Below, piece by piece: positions 6,101 through 14,352 of a stretch of 18,111 nucleotides of DNA; within the stretch, counting starts at the first letter, position 1, and each line of letters starts with the position of its first letter. This DNA comes from RFPI01 sp964398195 (GTDB lineage: Bacteria > Pseudomonadota > Gammaproteobacteria > Burkholderiales > Methylophilaceae), in assembly GCA_964398195.1 (NCBI GenBank), contig CAYNLW010000025.1:1-18111 (forward strand), given 5' to 3'. The translations under genes and the position numbers were made by a program. The notes beneath the pieces were generated by a model. The model saw only the letters and a list, made by a program, of their open reading frames with translations, was not told the DNA's origin and searched no databases.

Positions 6101-7792
6101 AAGATGGCGCAAGGCGCTAAGCCGGGCGAGGGAGGCCAGTTACCCGGCCACAAAGTCAGCCCGTATATCGCTGAATTGCGTTTCTCGGTGCCTGGCGTAG
6201 GTTTAATTTCGCCACCGCCACACCATGATATTTACTCGATTGAGGACTTGGCGCAGTTAATTCACGATTTGAAAAACGCCAATCCTAAAGCCGATATTTC
6301 CGTCAAATTGGTATCTGAAACCGGTATCGGAACGGTCGCCGCTGGGGTGGCCAAAGCCAAAGCAGACCATATCGTGGTGGCAGGCCATGATGGCGGCACT
6401 GGCGCTTCCCCCATCTCCTCGGTGAAGCACGCTGGTACCCCATGGGAAATTGGTTTGGCAGAAACACAACAAACCTTGGTGATGAATCAATTGCGCGGTC
6501 GCGTGGTATTGCAAGTCGATGGTCAAATGAAAACCGGCCGTGATGTGGTCATCGGTGCCTTGCTAGGCGCTGACGAGTTTGGCTTTGCCACCGCACCGCT
6601 GGTAGTTGAAGGCTGCATTATGATGCGCAAATGCCATCTGAATACTTGCCCAGTCGGTGTAGCAACGCAAGACCCAGTATTAAGACAACGCTTTACAGGC
6701 CAGCCTGAGCACGTGGTGAATTATTTCTTCTTTGTCGCCGAAGAAGTGCGTGAACTGATGGCGCAAATCGGCGTAAGAAAATTTGCCGACTTAATCGGTC
6801 GCGCCGATTTACTCGATATGCAAAAAGGCATAGACCACTGGAAAGCCGCTGGACTGGACTTTAGCCGTATTTTCTATCAACCGAAAATGCAGGCCACGGT
6901 ATCGCTGCGTCATAACGAAAAACAAGACCACGGGCTGGATAAGGCCTTGGACAATGAGCTGGTGCGTCTAGCCAAAGCGGCTTTAGAAAAAGGCGAGAAG
7001 GTCAGCATACAACTGCCAGTGCAGAATACCAATCGCACGGTAGGCACCACGCTATCGCATGAGATTGCTGCGCGCTATGGCCGTCAAGGACTGCCTGACG
7101 ACACCATACACATCAAACTGAACGGTACCGCTGGGCAAAGTTTTGCCGCCTTCTTAAGCAAGGGCATCACCCTAGAGCTAGAGGGTGAGGGCAATGACTA
7201 TGTGGGTAAAGGACTATGTGGTGGACGTATTATTATTAAGCCGCCTAAAGCCTTCCGTGGCGTGGCGCATGAAAATATTATCGTCGGCAATACCGTGATG
7301 TATGGCGCCACCACCGGTGAAAGTTATTTCTCTGGCGTGGCAGGTGAACGCTTCTGCGTGCGCAACTCTGGCGCCAGCGCAGTAGTAGAAGGCGTAGGCA
7401 ACCACGGTTGTGAATATATGACGGGTGGCACGGTGCTTATCCTCGGTCAAACTGGCTTGAACTTTGCTGCCGGTATGTCCGGTGGTGTGGCTTATGTATA
7501 TGACGAAGACGGTATGTTCGCTAAACGCTGCAATATGGCGATGGTGTCGCTAGAAAAAGTAGAGGCTGCCAATAAAGTCCCTGCTGGTGCGGTGCAACAT
7601 TTAAATCAACCCGACGAAGTGACCCTATTGGCGCTTCTGGATCAGCATATTGCCTACACGGATAGCGTGCGCGGCAAAGCGATTCGTGCCGATTGGGATA
7701 ATCAACGAGCAAAATTTGTCAAAGTGATGCCAAATGAATATAAACGTGCGCTGACCGAATTGGCTGCCGCATCAAACAAGGAAGCTGCTTAA
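3176..7792 (+). CDS. gltB: Glutamate synthase (NADPH) large subunit GltB
   Basis: Takes the amide ammonia of glutamine and, with 2-oxoglutarate and electrons from GltD, makes glutamate in the GS-GOGAT nitrogen assimilation cycle. The protein is 1538 residues, close to other proteobacterial GltB. The class II amidotransferase domain begins at Cys17 (ERDACGVGF), so a 16-residue propeptide is likely removed to expose the nucleophile. A central domain follows, then the FMN-binding synthase domain (GAKPGEGGQLPGHK near 980, GHDGGTGASP near 1075) and the 3Fe-4S ligands Cys1147, Cys1153 and Cys1158 with the normal x5/x4 spacing. The C-terminal GXGXG beta-helix starts around 1340. An AGG at 3166-3168, seven bases before the ATG, acts as Shine-Dalgarno. 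It is followed after one base by gltD. No frameshift is seen. Confidence 0.98.
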   Translation: MPEQQGLYRPSNERDACGVGFIAHIKGHKSHHIIQQGLQILANLTHRGATGYDPKLGDGAGILIQMPDAFMRKQAAQLGFELPAEGHYAVGTAFLPQSKNGREACETIINRIIHEEQQTLLAWRDVPRDNSNIADAAKQVEPVMRQVFIARNASLTSQDAFERKLFVIRKRIENEVKHLQLEDKSQFYFPSLSSRTIVYKGMLLANEVGVYYQDLNDESMVSALALVHQRFSTNTFPAWDLAHPFRMIAHNGEINTVRGNINWMAARHASMKSALMGEDLEKLWPLIAEGQSDSAAFDNALELLVAGGYSLPHAMMMLIPEAWSNESANKLMDADRHAFYEYHAALMEPWDGPAAVAFTDGRMIGATLDRNGLRPARYLVTDDDYVMMASEMGVLTFPQERIIKKWRLQPGKMLLIDMQQGRIIDDAEVKQQLAQAKPYQEWIKKSRYFLGDLPQVDGELELNESLLDTQQAFGYSQEDIKFILQPMLTNGEEAAGSMGNDSALPVLSNKPKVLYNYFKQLFAQVTNPPIDPIREELVMSLVTFIGPKPNLLGIDETNPPMRLEASQPVLTLQELEQIKSIQTLTNQQYRALTLDMTYPAEQGEAGMAKALDSLCKAASQAVEDGINVLILSDRNISRNRLAIPALLACSATHLHLVRAGLRTSTGLVIDTGSAREVHHFALLGGYGAEAVCPWLVLRSIEEMTPNEVYQSTKNFVKAIGKGLHKVMSKMGISTYQSYCGAQIFEAIGLNSEFVEHYFTGTASHIEGIGLPQVAAEALKMHQLAFGDDPVLANALDAGGEYAFRIRGEQHMWTPDSIAKLQHATRTGSASNYKEYAKLINDQSQRHMTLRSLFEIQAAGAPIPLEEVEPAKEIVKRFATGAMSLGSISTEAHTTLAIAMNRIGGKSNTGEGGEDPKRFIPVAKDSSLADVIGKALIERNIELKAGDSMRSKIKQVASGRFGVTAEYLSNADQIQIKMAQGAKPGEGGQLPGHKVSPYIAELRFSVPGVGLISPPPHHDIYSIEDLAQLIHDLKNANPKADISVKLVSETGIGTVAAGVAKAKADHIVVAGHDGGTGASPISSVKHAGTPWEIGLAETQQTLVMNQLRGRVVLQVDGQMKTGRDVVIGALLGADEFGFATAPLVVEGCIMMRKCHLNTCPVGVATQDPVLRQRFTGQPEHVVNYFFFVAEEVRELMAQIGVRKFADLIGRADLLDMQKGIDHWKAAGLDFSRIFYQPKMQATVSLRHNEKQDHGLDKALDNELVRLAKAALEKGEKVSIQLPVQNTNRTVGTTLSHEIAARYGRQGLPDDTIHIKLNGTAGQSFAAFLSKGITLELEGEGNDYVGKGLCGGRIIIKPPKAFRGVAHENIIVGNTVMYGATTGESYFSGVAGERFCVRNSGASAVVEGVGNHGCEYMTGGTVLILGQTGLNFAAGMSGGVAYVYDEDGMFAKRCNMAMVSLEKVEAANKVPAGAVQHLNQPDEVTLLALLDQHIAYTDSVRGKAIRADWDNQRAKFVKVMPNEYKRALTELAAASNKEAA

Positions 7793-7793
7793 T

Positions 7794-9221
7794 ATGGGTA
7801 AAGTCACAGGATTTTTAGAGTTTGACAGACTTTCCGAGGCAAATCTGCCAGTTGGTGAGCGTGTCAAAAATTATCAAGAATTTGTTATTCATCTAAGCGA
7901 TGAAGAAGCCAAAATTCAGGGTGCCCGCTGTATGGATTGCGGTATCCCGTTTTGTACTAATGGCTGTCCTATCAATAACATCATTCCTGATTGGAATGAC
8001 TTGGTGTATCAGCAAAATTGGCGCGAAGCGATCGATGTATTGCATTCCACCAACAACTTCCCTGAGTTCACTGGTCGTATCTGCCCAGCGCCATGCGAAG
8101 CGGCTTGTACCTTAAATATCAACAGCAATCCGGTGGGCATTAAGTCGATTGAGCACGCCATTATTGATAAAGCATGGGAAAACGGCTGGGTAGTACCTGA
8201 GCCAGCTAAACATAAAACTGGTAAGAAAATCGCCATCGTCGGTTCTGGCCCTGCTGGACTAGCCGCTGCGCAACAGCTAGCACGCGCTGGCCATCAAGTG
8301 GTGGTGTTTGAAAAAGAATCGCGTATTGGTGGCTTGTTGCGCTATGGCATCCCGGACTTTAAGTTAGAGAAAAACCATATCGATAGACGCATGCAACAAA
8401 TGCAAGCCGAGGGCGTGGAATTCCGCGTCAACCATAAGGTGGGCGACAATGTTAACGCAGAAGACTTAGTCAAAGACTATGACGCTGTGGTGTTGGCAGG
8501 CGGTGCTGAATATCCGCGCGACTTGCCTGTACCCGGCAGAGAGTTAGACGGCGTGCACTTTGCCATGGACTTCCTAGCACCACAAAACAAAGTGGTAGCA
8601 GGCGACAAGATAGAAAACCAAATTAAAGCCACCAACAAACACGTGGTGGTGATTGGTGGTGGTGACACTGGTTCTGACTGTGTAGGCACTTCTAACCGCC
8701 ACGGCGCGGCCAGCATTACGCAATTTGAATTGATGCCGCAGCCACCTGAGAAAGAAAACAAAGAGTTGGTTTGGCCTAATTGGCCACTCAAACTGCGCAC
8801 TTCTAGCTCACATGAAGAAGGCTGTGAACGCGATTGGTCGGTCACTACCAAGAAATTGATAGGCGAAAATGGCAAAGTAACTGGCTTGGTGGCAGCGCGC
8901 GTGGAATGGAAAGACGGCAAAATGCAAGAAGTCCCAGGTTCCGAATTTACCATCAAAGCCGACTTGGTATTGTTGGCCATGGGCTTTGTCAGCCCGATAC
9001 AAAAAGTGCTAGATGCATTTGGTATTGAAAAAGACCCACGTGGCAATGCCAAAGCCGACACCGAAGGTCAGCTCAGCTACCATACTTCGGTGAATAAAGT
9101 GTTCGCTGCCGGCGATATGCGTCGTGGTCAATCGCTGGTGGTTTGGGCGATACGCGAAGGTCGTCAATGCGCGCGCGCAGTGGACGAATTCCTAATGGGA
9201 AGCTCGACCCTGCCTCGTTAA
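7794..9221 (+). CDS. gltD: Glutamate synthase (NADPH) small subunit GltD
   Basis: Electron-input subunit of glutamate synthase: oxidises NADPH on FAD and passes electrons through 4Fe-4S clusters to GltB. The 475-residue length is typical. The N-terminus has two cysteine groups for the clusters: Cys46, 49, 54 and 58 (CMDCGIPFCTNGCP) and Cys97, 101 and 105 (CPAPCEAAC). The FAD dinucleotide fold is GSGPAG (150-155) and the NADPH fold is GGGDTG (288-293). A C-terminal FAD motif, VFAAGDMRRGQSLVVWA, is intact. The ATG is one base after the gltB stop, with AAGGAAG at 7778-7784 as ribosome binding site inside the end of gltB, so the two subunits are co-translated. A strong terminator follows. Confidence 0.98.
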   Translation: MGKVTGFLEFDRLSEANLPVGERVKNYQEFVIHLSDEEAKIQGARCMDCGIPFCTNGCPINNIIPDWNDLVYQQNWREAIDVLHSTNNFPEFTGRICPAPCEAACTLNINSNPVGIKSIEHAIIDKAWENGWVVPEPAKHKTGKKIAIVGSGPAGLAAAQQLARAGHQVVVFEKESRIGGLLRYGIPDFKLEKNHIDRRMQQMQAEGVEFRVNHKVGDNVNAEDLVKDYDAVVLAGGAEYPRDLPVPGRELDGVHFAMDFLAPQNKVVAGDKIENQIKATNKHVVVIGGGDTGSDCVGTSNRHGAASITQFELMPQPPEKENKELVWPNWPLKLRTSSSHEEGCERDWSVTTKKLIGENGKVTGLVAARVEWKDGKMQEVPGSEFTIKADLVLLAMGFVSPIQKVLDAFGIEKDPRGNAKADTEGQLSYHTSVNKVFAAGDMRRGQSLVVWAIREGRQCARAVDEFLMGSSTLPR

Positions 9222-9226
9222 TCCTC

Positions 9227-9250
9227 AGGGTGCTTAGGCACCCTTTTTTT
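9227..9250 (+). terminator. Intrinsic terminator of gltBD
   Basis: Stem AGGGTGC (9227-9233) pairs with GCACCCT (9238-9244) around a TTAG tetraloop and runs directly into a tract of seven Ts (9244-9250). It lies five bases after the gltD stop. The T-tract abuts the candidate -10 element of hemE. Confidence 0.9.
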
Positions 9251-9251
9251 A

Positions 9252-9257
9252 TAGAAT
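9252..9257 (+). promoter_or_regulatory. Candidate -10 element of hemE
   Basis: TAGAAT (with TA before it: TATAGAAT from 9250) lies six bases ahead of the hemE ATG. No good -35 hexamer is found 16-18 bases upstream, where the gltD terminator stem lies. If it is used, transcription would start at or within a base or two of the ATG, giving a leaderless or nearly leaderless mRNA. Confidence 0.3.
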
Positions 9258-9263
9258 CCTGTC

Positions 9264-10334
9264 ATGAGCCCTCTAAAAAACGATACCTTTTTGCGTGCCC
9301 TAATGCGCCAACCCACACCCTACACACCGGTGTGGATGATGCGCCAAGCGGGTCGCTATCTGCCTGAGTATCGTGCTAGCCGAAAAAATGCCGGCAGCTT
9401 TATGCAGCTTTGTCAAAGCCCAGACTTTGCCACCGAAGTCACCTTGCAACCGTTGGACCGCTACCCGCAACTAGACGCGGCGATTTTGTTTTCCGATATT
9501 CTCACCGTGCCAGATGCGATGGGCTTGGGTCTGTATTTTGCAGAGGGTGAAGGGCCAAAATTTGAGCGCACTTTACAGTCGGAAGCGGATATCAAACAAC
9601 TGGCTGTGCCGGATATGAGCAAATTGCAATATGTGTTCGATGCGGTGCGGCAAATTCGTCATGCCTTAGACGGTCGTGTGCCATTAATCGGTTTCTCTGG
9701 CAGCCCATGGACACTGGCCACCTATATGGTAGAAGGCCAAGGCGGCACAGACTTTCTCAATACGAAAAAAATGGGCTATGGCAGACCGGATTTGTTACAT
9801 CATATTTTAAGCACCACCGCCGATACAGTTAGCCAATATTTAAATGCCCAAATCGAGGCTGGTGCACAAGCGGTGATGATCTTTGATTCTTGGGGCGGTG
9901 CCCTATCCGATGCGGCTTATGAGGAATTTTCCTTGTCCTATATGCAACGCATTATCAGCCGTTTGCATAAACACTTCGACGGCCAAAAAATCCCCTGCAT
10001 TATGTTTACCAAAGGCGGTGGGCTATGGCTAGAAGCGCAAGCGAGTAGTGGTGCCGATGCTTTAGGGTTGGATTGGTCAGTGAATATTGGCGAGGCTAGA
10101 CGCCGTGTGGGCGATAAAGTGGCACTACAAGGTAATATGGATCCAGCTATTTTGTTAGCCACACCAGCCGCGATACAACAAGAAGTGGCGCGTATTTTAG
10201 CTAGCTACGGCCACGGCCACGGCCATATCTTCAATCTAGGTCATGGCATCACACAATGGACAGACCCTGAACATGCCTTGGCCATGTTACAGGCGGTGAA
10301 GCAAATCAGTCCGCAATACCATCAAGCCCAATAG
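9264..10334 (+). CDS. hemE: Uroporphyrinogen decarboxylase HemE
   Basis: Cytosolic, cofactor-free enzyme that decarboxylates the four acetate chains of uroporphyrinogen III to give coproporphyrinogen III in heme synthesis. It is 356 residues, full length. Family signatures are MMRQAGRYLPEYR (25-37), FSDIL (76-80) with the catalytic Asp78, GFSGSPWTLATYM (143-155), FDSWGG and the C-terminal HIFNLGHGI with His327. The ATG at 9264 fits the family N-terminus (MSPLKNDTFLRALMRQPTPYTPVW); no Shine-Dalgarno precedes it. The stretch G316-H321 reads GHGHGH, encoded by three tandem GGCCAY hexamers, where relatives usually have GHGPGH or GHGEGH. It converges with priA, 11 bases apart, with no visible terminator between. 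Confidence 0.97.
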   Translation: MSPLKNDTFLRALMRQPTPYTPVWMMRQAGRYLPEYRASRKNAGSFMQLCQSPDFATEVTLQPLDRYPQLDAAILFSDILTVPDAMGLGLYFAEGEGPKFERTLQSEADIKQLAVPDMSKLQYVFDAVRQIRHALDGRVPLIGFSGSPWTLATYMVEGQGGTDFLNTKKMGYGRPDLLHHILSTTADTVSQYLNAQIEAGAQAVMIFDSWGGALSDAAYEEFSLSYMQRIISRLHKHFDGQKIPCIMFTKGGGLWLEAQASSGADALGLDWSVNIGEARRRVGDKVALQGNMDPAILLATPAAIQQEVARILASYGHGHGHIFNLGHGITQWTDPEHALAMLQAVKQISPQYHQAQ

Positions 10335-10345
10335 CATGCGCAAGG

Positions 10346-12592
10346 CTAAAATTCAATCGGGTCAACATCCACATGCCAGCGTACGCGACTGGCCAGTTTG
10401 CTTTCGCGTAGCAGCGGGATAATATGCGCCAGCAGTTTCTGTAAAGCACCTCGTTGCGGCGATTGCAATACTATCTGTCCGCGCTCCATACCTTTCAAAC
10501 GTTCCATCTGCGCCCGCATAGGCGGATAACAAGTCACTTGCTTGGCCAGGGTGCGCATTTGTCCGTAGGCGAATTGCAAGAAAGCATCTACATCACGATA
10601 TTGACTGGCTTCGGCGCGTATCAGCGCCATAAAACTAAATGGTGGGAAGCCAGCTAGGCTGCGCTCCTGCATTAATTCGCTGGCATAACTGGCATAGTCC
10701 TGCTGCACCAAAGCGTGAAATAAAGGATGCTCTGGGAAACTGGTTTGTATCAATACCTCACCTGCCTTATCTGCCCGTCCAGCGCGGCCAGCCACTTGCA
10801 TCAACTGGGCAAACAAACGTTCCGAGGCGCGGAAATCTGGGCTAAATAGCGCACTATCGGTATCGATTACGCCCACCAAGGTCAGATTAGGGAAATCATG
10901 TCCCTTGGCCAGAATCTGCGTGCCCACCAAAATATCAATTTGTTGCGCATGCACCTTTTCCAGCAAGTCCGATAAAGCATCTTTGCGACTAATGGTGTCT
11001 CTATCCACCCGCGCGATTCTGGCTTGCGGCAATAATTTGCTTAAGGTTTCTTCTAGTCTTTGCGTGCCCTGTCCAGTGGCTTGTAAATCAGCATTACCGC
11101 AACTGGGACATTGGCGCACGATGGCTTGCTCATGGCCACAATGATGGCAGCGCAATTTGCCTTGTTTTAAATGCACCACTAGGCGGCTACTGCAGCGCAT
11201 GCAGGGGGCAATCCAATGGCAGGCGCTGCATAGCAATACTGGCGCATAACCACGTCGATTAATGAATAAAAGACTTTGCTCACCGCGCGCTAGGGTGGAT
11301 TTGAGCGCTTGTAGCAGTGGCTGTGACAGCCCATTTTGCATAGGCAAGGTAGCGGTATTGAGCGGATAAATGCTGGGCAAGCTGGCATTTTCAACCGCCC
11401 GTTGCGTCAAACTCAGCTGTTTAAATTTGCCGCTTTGCGCATTCTGCCAACTTTCTAACGATGGCGTGGCGCTGCCCAACACGATGGCAATATTGGCTTG
11501 TTGCGCTCTTACCAAGGCGATATCACGGGCGTGATAGCGCATGCTGTCTTGCTGCTTAAACGAGGCATCGTGTTCTTCATCGACGATGATCATGCTTAAC
11601 TTGGGCATAGGGGTAAACACCGCCAAGCGGGTGCCTATGACGATGCGCGCTTGGCCAGTCTGCGCCAAATGCCAATGATGCAAACGCTCGCCGTCTGCCA
11701 AATGACTATGCAAAGTCACCAAACGCATATGCGGAAAACGCTGGCGGAATCGCGCTTCTAATTGCGGTGTTAAATTGATTTCGGGCACCAATATCAGCGC
11801 CTGACTATCTGGCTGTTGTAAAACTTGTTGCAAAATCTGCATATACACTTCGGTCTTGCCGCTACCGGTGATGCCGTATAACAAAAACGCTTGGAACTGA
11901 TGGCTATGCTGTAACACGCTATCTACTGCGGCTTGTTGTTCGGCATTCAACGCTTGCTTAACAGCTTGGGCTTGGCTTTCAGTCTGCGTTTGGCTATCAG
12001 TTTGCTCATGCCAATCGAATGCCGTCACCCACGCACGTTCAATAAAAGTATTTAGCGCGCTACGCCATGAAGGAGAAATTTGCTTAAGCTGGGCTTCTGA
12101 ATGCGGCGCTTGCAGCAAAGCCGATAAGATTCTGCGTTGCACGATTTGCCGCGCTGGAATTTGCTTCAGCCATGCTTGCGCTTCCGCCGCTGAACCATTT
12201 AGCTGATAGCCTAAGATACGCCGCAACGGCGTATCTTTGGCTTGTCTAAGTCGCGCCGGCAACATAGACAACAAGGCTTGTCCAAACGGGTATTGGTAAT
12301 AATCGGCACAAAAACGCATCAGCTTAAAACTGGCTTCGTTCAAGGCAGGCTCATGGGCAAAGCCACGGCTAATGGGTTTGAGTTTGTCTAGCGCGTATTC
12401 GCTGTGTTGCGCAAAGCTAATTACGATACCGACTAATTTGCGTTGGCCAAATGGTACTTCCACGCGCTGCCCGATATGCAAATCCAGCCCGCCTGATAGA
12501 TATTCAAATAGCCTATCCAAAGGAAGGTCTAGTGCGACTTTCACGATTTGCTTTTGCGCGGCGTTGCTTGCGAGATTAGGGGGTGAGGACAT
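10346..12592 (-). CDS. priA: Primosomal protein N' (replication restart helicase PriA)
   Basis: Superfamily 2 3'-5' DNA helicase that recognises stalled or repaired forks and starts reloading of the replicative helicase. The protein is 748 residues, slightly longer than the E. coli enzyme. The N-terminal 3'-DNA-end binding domain covers about 12-115. The Walker A motif is GITGSGKT (240-247), the Walker B DEEH is 338-341, and the aromatic-rich loop follows. LGSATPS is at about 372-378. Eight zinc-binding cysteines are in place: 455, 458, 464, 467, 482, 485, 495 and 498. The C-terminal helicase lobe has QVAGRAGRADK. It ends in TAG and is divergent from argS across 42 bases. No clear Shine-Dalgarno or promoter is visible upstream. 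A Gln/Thr/Ser linker sits at about 197-212. Confidence 0.97.
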   Translation of the reverse strand: MSSPPNLASNAAQKQIVKVALDLPLDRLFEYLSGGLDLHIGQRVEVPFGQRKLVGIVISFAQHSEYALDKLKPISRGFAHEPALNEASFKLMRFCADYYQYPFGQALLSMLPARLRQAKDTPLRRILGYQLNGSAAEAQAWLKQIPARQIVQRRILSALLQAPHSEAQLKQISPSWRSALNTFIERAWVTAFDWHEQTDSQTQTESQAQAVKQALNAEQQAAVDSVLQHSHQFQAFLLYGITGSGKTEVYMQILQQVLQQPDSQALILVPEINLTPQLEARFRQRFPHMRLVTLHSHLADGERLHHWHLAQTGQARIVIGTRLAVFTPMPKLSMIIVDEEHDASFKQQDSMRYHARDIALVRAQQANIAIVLGSATPSLESWQNAQSGKFKQLSLTQRAVENASLPSIYPLNTATLPMQNGLSQPLLQALKSTLARGEQSLLFINRRGYAPVLLCSACHWIAPCMRCSSRLVVHLKQGKLRCHHCGHEQAIVRQCPSCGNADLQATGQGTQRLEETLSKLLPQARIARVDRDTISRKDALSDLLEKVHAQQIDILVGTQILAKGHDFPNLTLVGVIDTDSALFSPDFRASERLFAQLMQVAGRAGRADKAGEVLIQTSFPEHPLFHALVQQDYASYASELMQERSLAGFPPFSFMALIRAEASQYRDVDAFLQFAYGQMRTLAKQVTCYPPMRAQMERLKGMERGQIVLQSPQRGALQKLLAHIIPLLRESKLASRVRWHVDVDPIEF

Positions 12593-12603
12593 GCCAGCAT
12601 TAG

Positions 12604-12613
12604 GTTAGAATAA
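12604..12613 (+). promoter_or_regulatory. Candidate -10 region of argS
   Basis: TAGAAT at 12606-12611 lies inside GTTAGAATAA, a 10-base match to the thiD upstream region (229-238). The similarity extends to 15 of 17 bases, ending in GCTTT. The -35 match (GTGAGG at 12583-12588, inside priA) is weak. Transcription from here would give a leader of about 17 bases without a Shine-Dalgarno. Confidence 0.4.
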
Positions 12614-12634
12614 CGGCTTTATTTTCTCATTTAG

Positions 12635-14323
12635 ATGTCAGCCTTGAAAGCACATATTAGCCATTTATTGTCAGCCGCACTGCAAGCCCTTAGCCAGCAC
12701 TTGAATACAGACCTCGCCGGCTTGCAGATTCAATTAGAACGTCCCAAAAATAAAGCGCATGGCGACTTCTCTAGCAACCTTGCTATGTTGTTAAGCAAAC
12801 AGCTAAAACAGAACCCGCGCGCCATCGCACAACAATTAATTGACCATTTGCCTAGCTCACATCAGATTGCAAAAACGGAAATCGCCGGCGCTGGCTTTAT
12901 TAATTTTTTCTTAGCCGACGCGGCTAAACAATATGTAGTGCAACATATCCTGCAATACGGCGCGCAATATGGCCAACACCAGCACGGCCAAGGGCAACAA
13001 GTGCAAATTGAATTTGTCTCTGCCAATCCTACCGGCCCTTTGCACGTCGGCCATGGACGCGGCGCAGCGGTGGGCGACTGTATCGCACGGATTTTGCAAG
13101 CGAATGGCTGGCAAGTGACGCGCGAGTTTTATTACAACGATGCTGGTGCGCAGATTGATAATCTGACCACCTCTGTGCAGCTACGCTGCCTAGGCATCAC
13201 ACCAGACCATCCTGATTGGCCTGAAGACGGCTATCGTGGCGAATATATTATCGATGTGGCGCAAGCGTTTATGCAGCAACAAACGGTGGTGGCAGACGAT
13301 ATGCAGGTCACCGCCAATGGAGATGCCAATGATAGAGAGGCGATACGCGCTTTTGCGGTGGCGTATTTGCGCCACGAGCAAGACCAAGACTTAAAAGCCT
13401 TTCAGATTCAATTCGATGTGTTTTCGCTGGAGTCTGCCTTATATCAACAAGGCAAAGTGCAAGCCACTGTGGATAAGTTGATTGGCAACGGCTATACCTA
13501 TCAACAAGATGACGCCTTATGGCTCAAGACCACTAGTTTTGGCGATGATAAAGACCGCGTGATGCGCAAAAGCGACGGCAGTTATACCTATTTCGTGCCA
13601 GATGTCGCCTATCATGTGGACAAGTGGCAAAGAGGATTCACCCGCGTGATTAACGAACAAGGCGCCGACCACCATAGCACCATCACCCGCGTCAGAGCTG
13701 GTCTGCAAGCGCTGGATATGGGCATACCGCAAGGCTGGCCGGAATATGTATTGCATCAGATGGTCACCGTCATGCGCGGTGGGGCCGAGGTGAAAATCTC
13801 TAAACGCGCTGGTAGCTATGTCACCTTGCGTGACTTAATCGAACAAGTCGGTTGTGATGCCACGCGTTACTTCTTAGCAGCGCGTAAACCGGACTCGCAA
13901 TTGGTGTTTGATATTGATTTAGCCTGCGCTAAATCTAACGAAAACCCGGTGTATTACATTCAATACGCCCATGCACGGATTTGTAGTGTGCTCAAACAAT
14001 GGCAGGAAGATGCCGGGCAAATTAGTGAGTTGGCCAACGCTGATTTAAGTCGCTTAAGCAATGCTCATGAAGTCGCGCTGATGCAACGCTTAAGCGAGTT
14101 TCCGGAGATTGTCGAAGCTGCCGCGCATGAATTAGCGCCGCATATAGTGGCTAGCTATTTACGCGATTTAGCCGCTGATTTACATAGTTTTTATAACGAC
14201 AATAAAATCTTAATTGACGACCAAGCGCTTAAACTAGCTAGACTTGCCTTAATCAAAGCCACCCAACAAGTGTTACAAAACGGACTAGCCTTATTAGGTG
14301 TTTCGGCACCAGATAAAATGTAA
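12635..14323 (+). CDS. argS: Arginyl-tRNA synthetase ArgS
   Basis: Class I aminoacyl-tRNA synthetase that charges tRNA-Arg. Full length at 562 residues. The N-terminal Add1 tRNA-elbow domain covers about 5-93. The catalytic site carries the HIGH-type motif HVGH (137-140) within SANPTGPLHVGHGRGAAVGD, and a KMSK-type KISK at 387-390. The alpha-helical DALR anticodon-binding domain occupies the last 110 or so residues (from about NPVYYIQYAHARI). The start MSALKAHISHLL matches the family N-terminus; the ATG lacks a Shine-Dalgarno. It leads a same-strand run with a SPOR-domain gene (29-base gap), dsbA and an SDR. Confidence 0.97.
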   Translation: MSALKAHISHLLSAALQALSQHLNTDLAGLQIQLERPKNKAHGDFSSNLAMLLSKQLKQNPRAIAQQLIDHLPSSHQIAKTEIAGAGFINFFLADAAKQYVVQHILQYGAQYGQHQHGQGQQVQIEFVSANPTGPLHVGHGRGAAVGDCIARILQANGWQVTREFYYNDAGAQIDNLTTSVQLRCLGITPDHPDWPEDGYRGEYIIDVAQAFMQQQTVVADDMQVTANGDANDREAIRAFAVAYLRHEQDQDLKAFQIQFDVFSLESALYQQGKVQATVDKLIGNGYTYQQDDALWLKTTSFGDDKDRVMRKSDGSYTYFVPDVAYHVDKWQRGFTRVINEQGADHHSTITRVRAGLQALDMGIPQGWPEYVLHQMVTVMRGGAEVKISKRAGSYVTLRDLIEQVGCDATRYFLAARKPDSQLVFDIDLACAKSNENPVYYIQYAHARICSVLKQWQEDAGQISELANADLSRLSNAHEVALMQRLSEFPEIVEAAAHELAPHIVASYLRDLAADLHSFYNDNKILIDDQALKLARLALIKATQQVLQNGLALLGVSAPDKM

Positions 14324-14352
14324 TCATTAGCCAACAACAAGGAATAGCAAAA

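Noticed and set aside
8477..9061. 194-residue minus-strand ORF opposite gltD
   Set aside because: Mirrors conserved GltD coding sequence, with no domain. A shadow frame.
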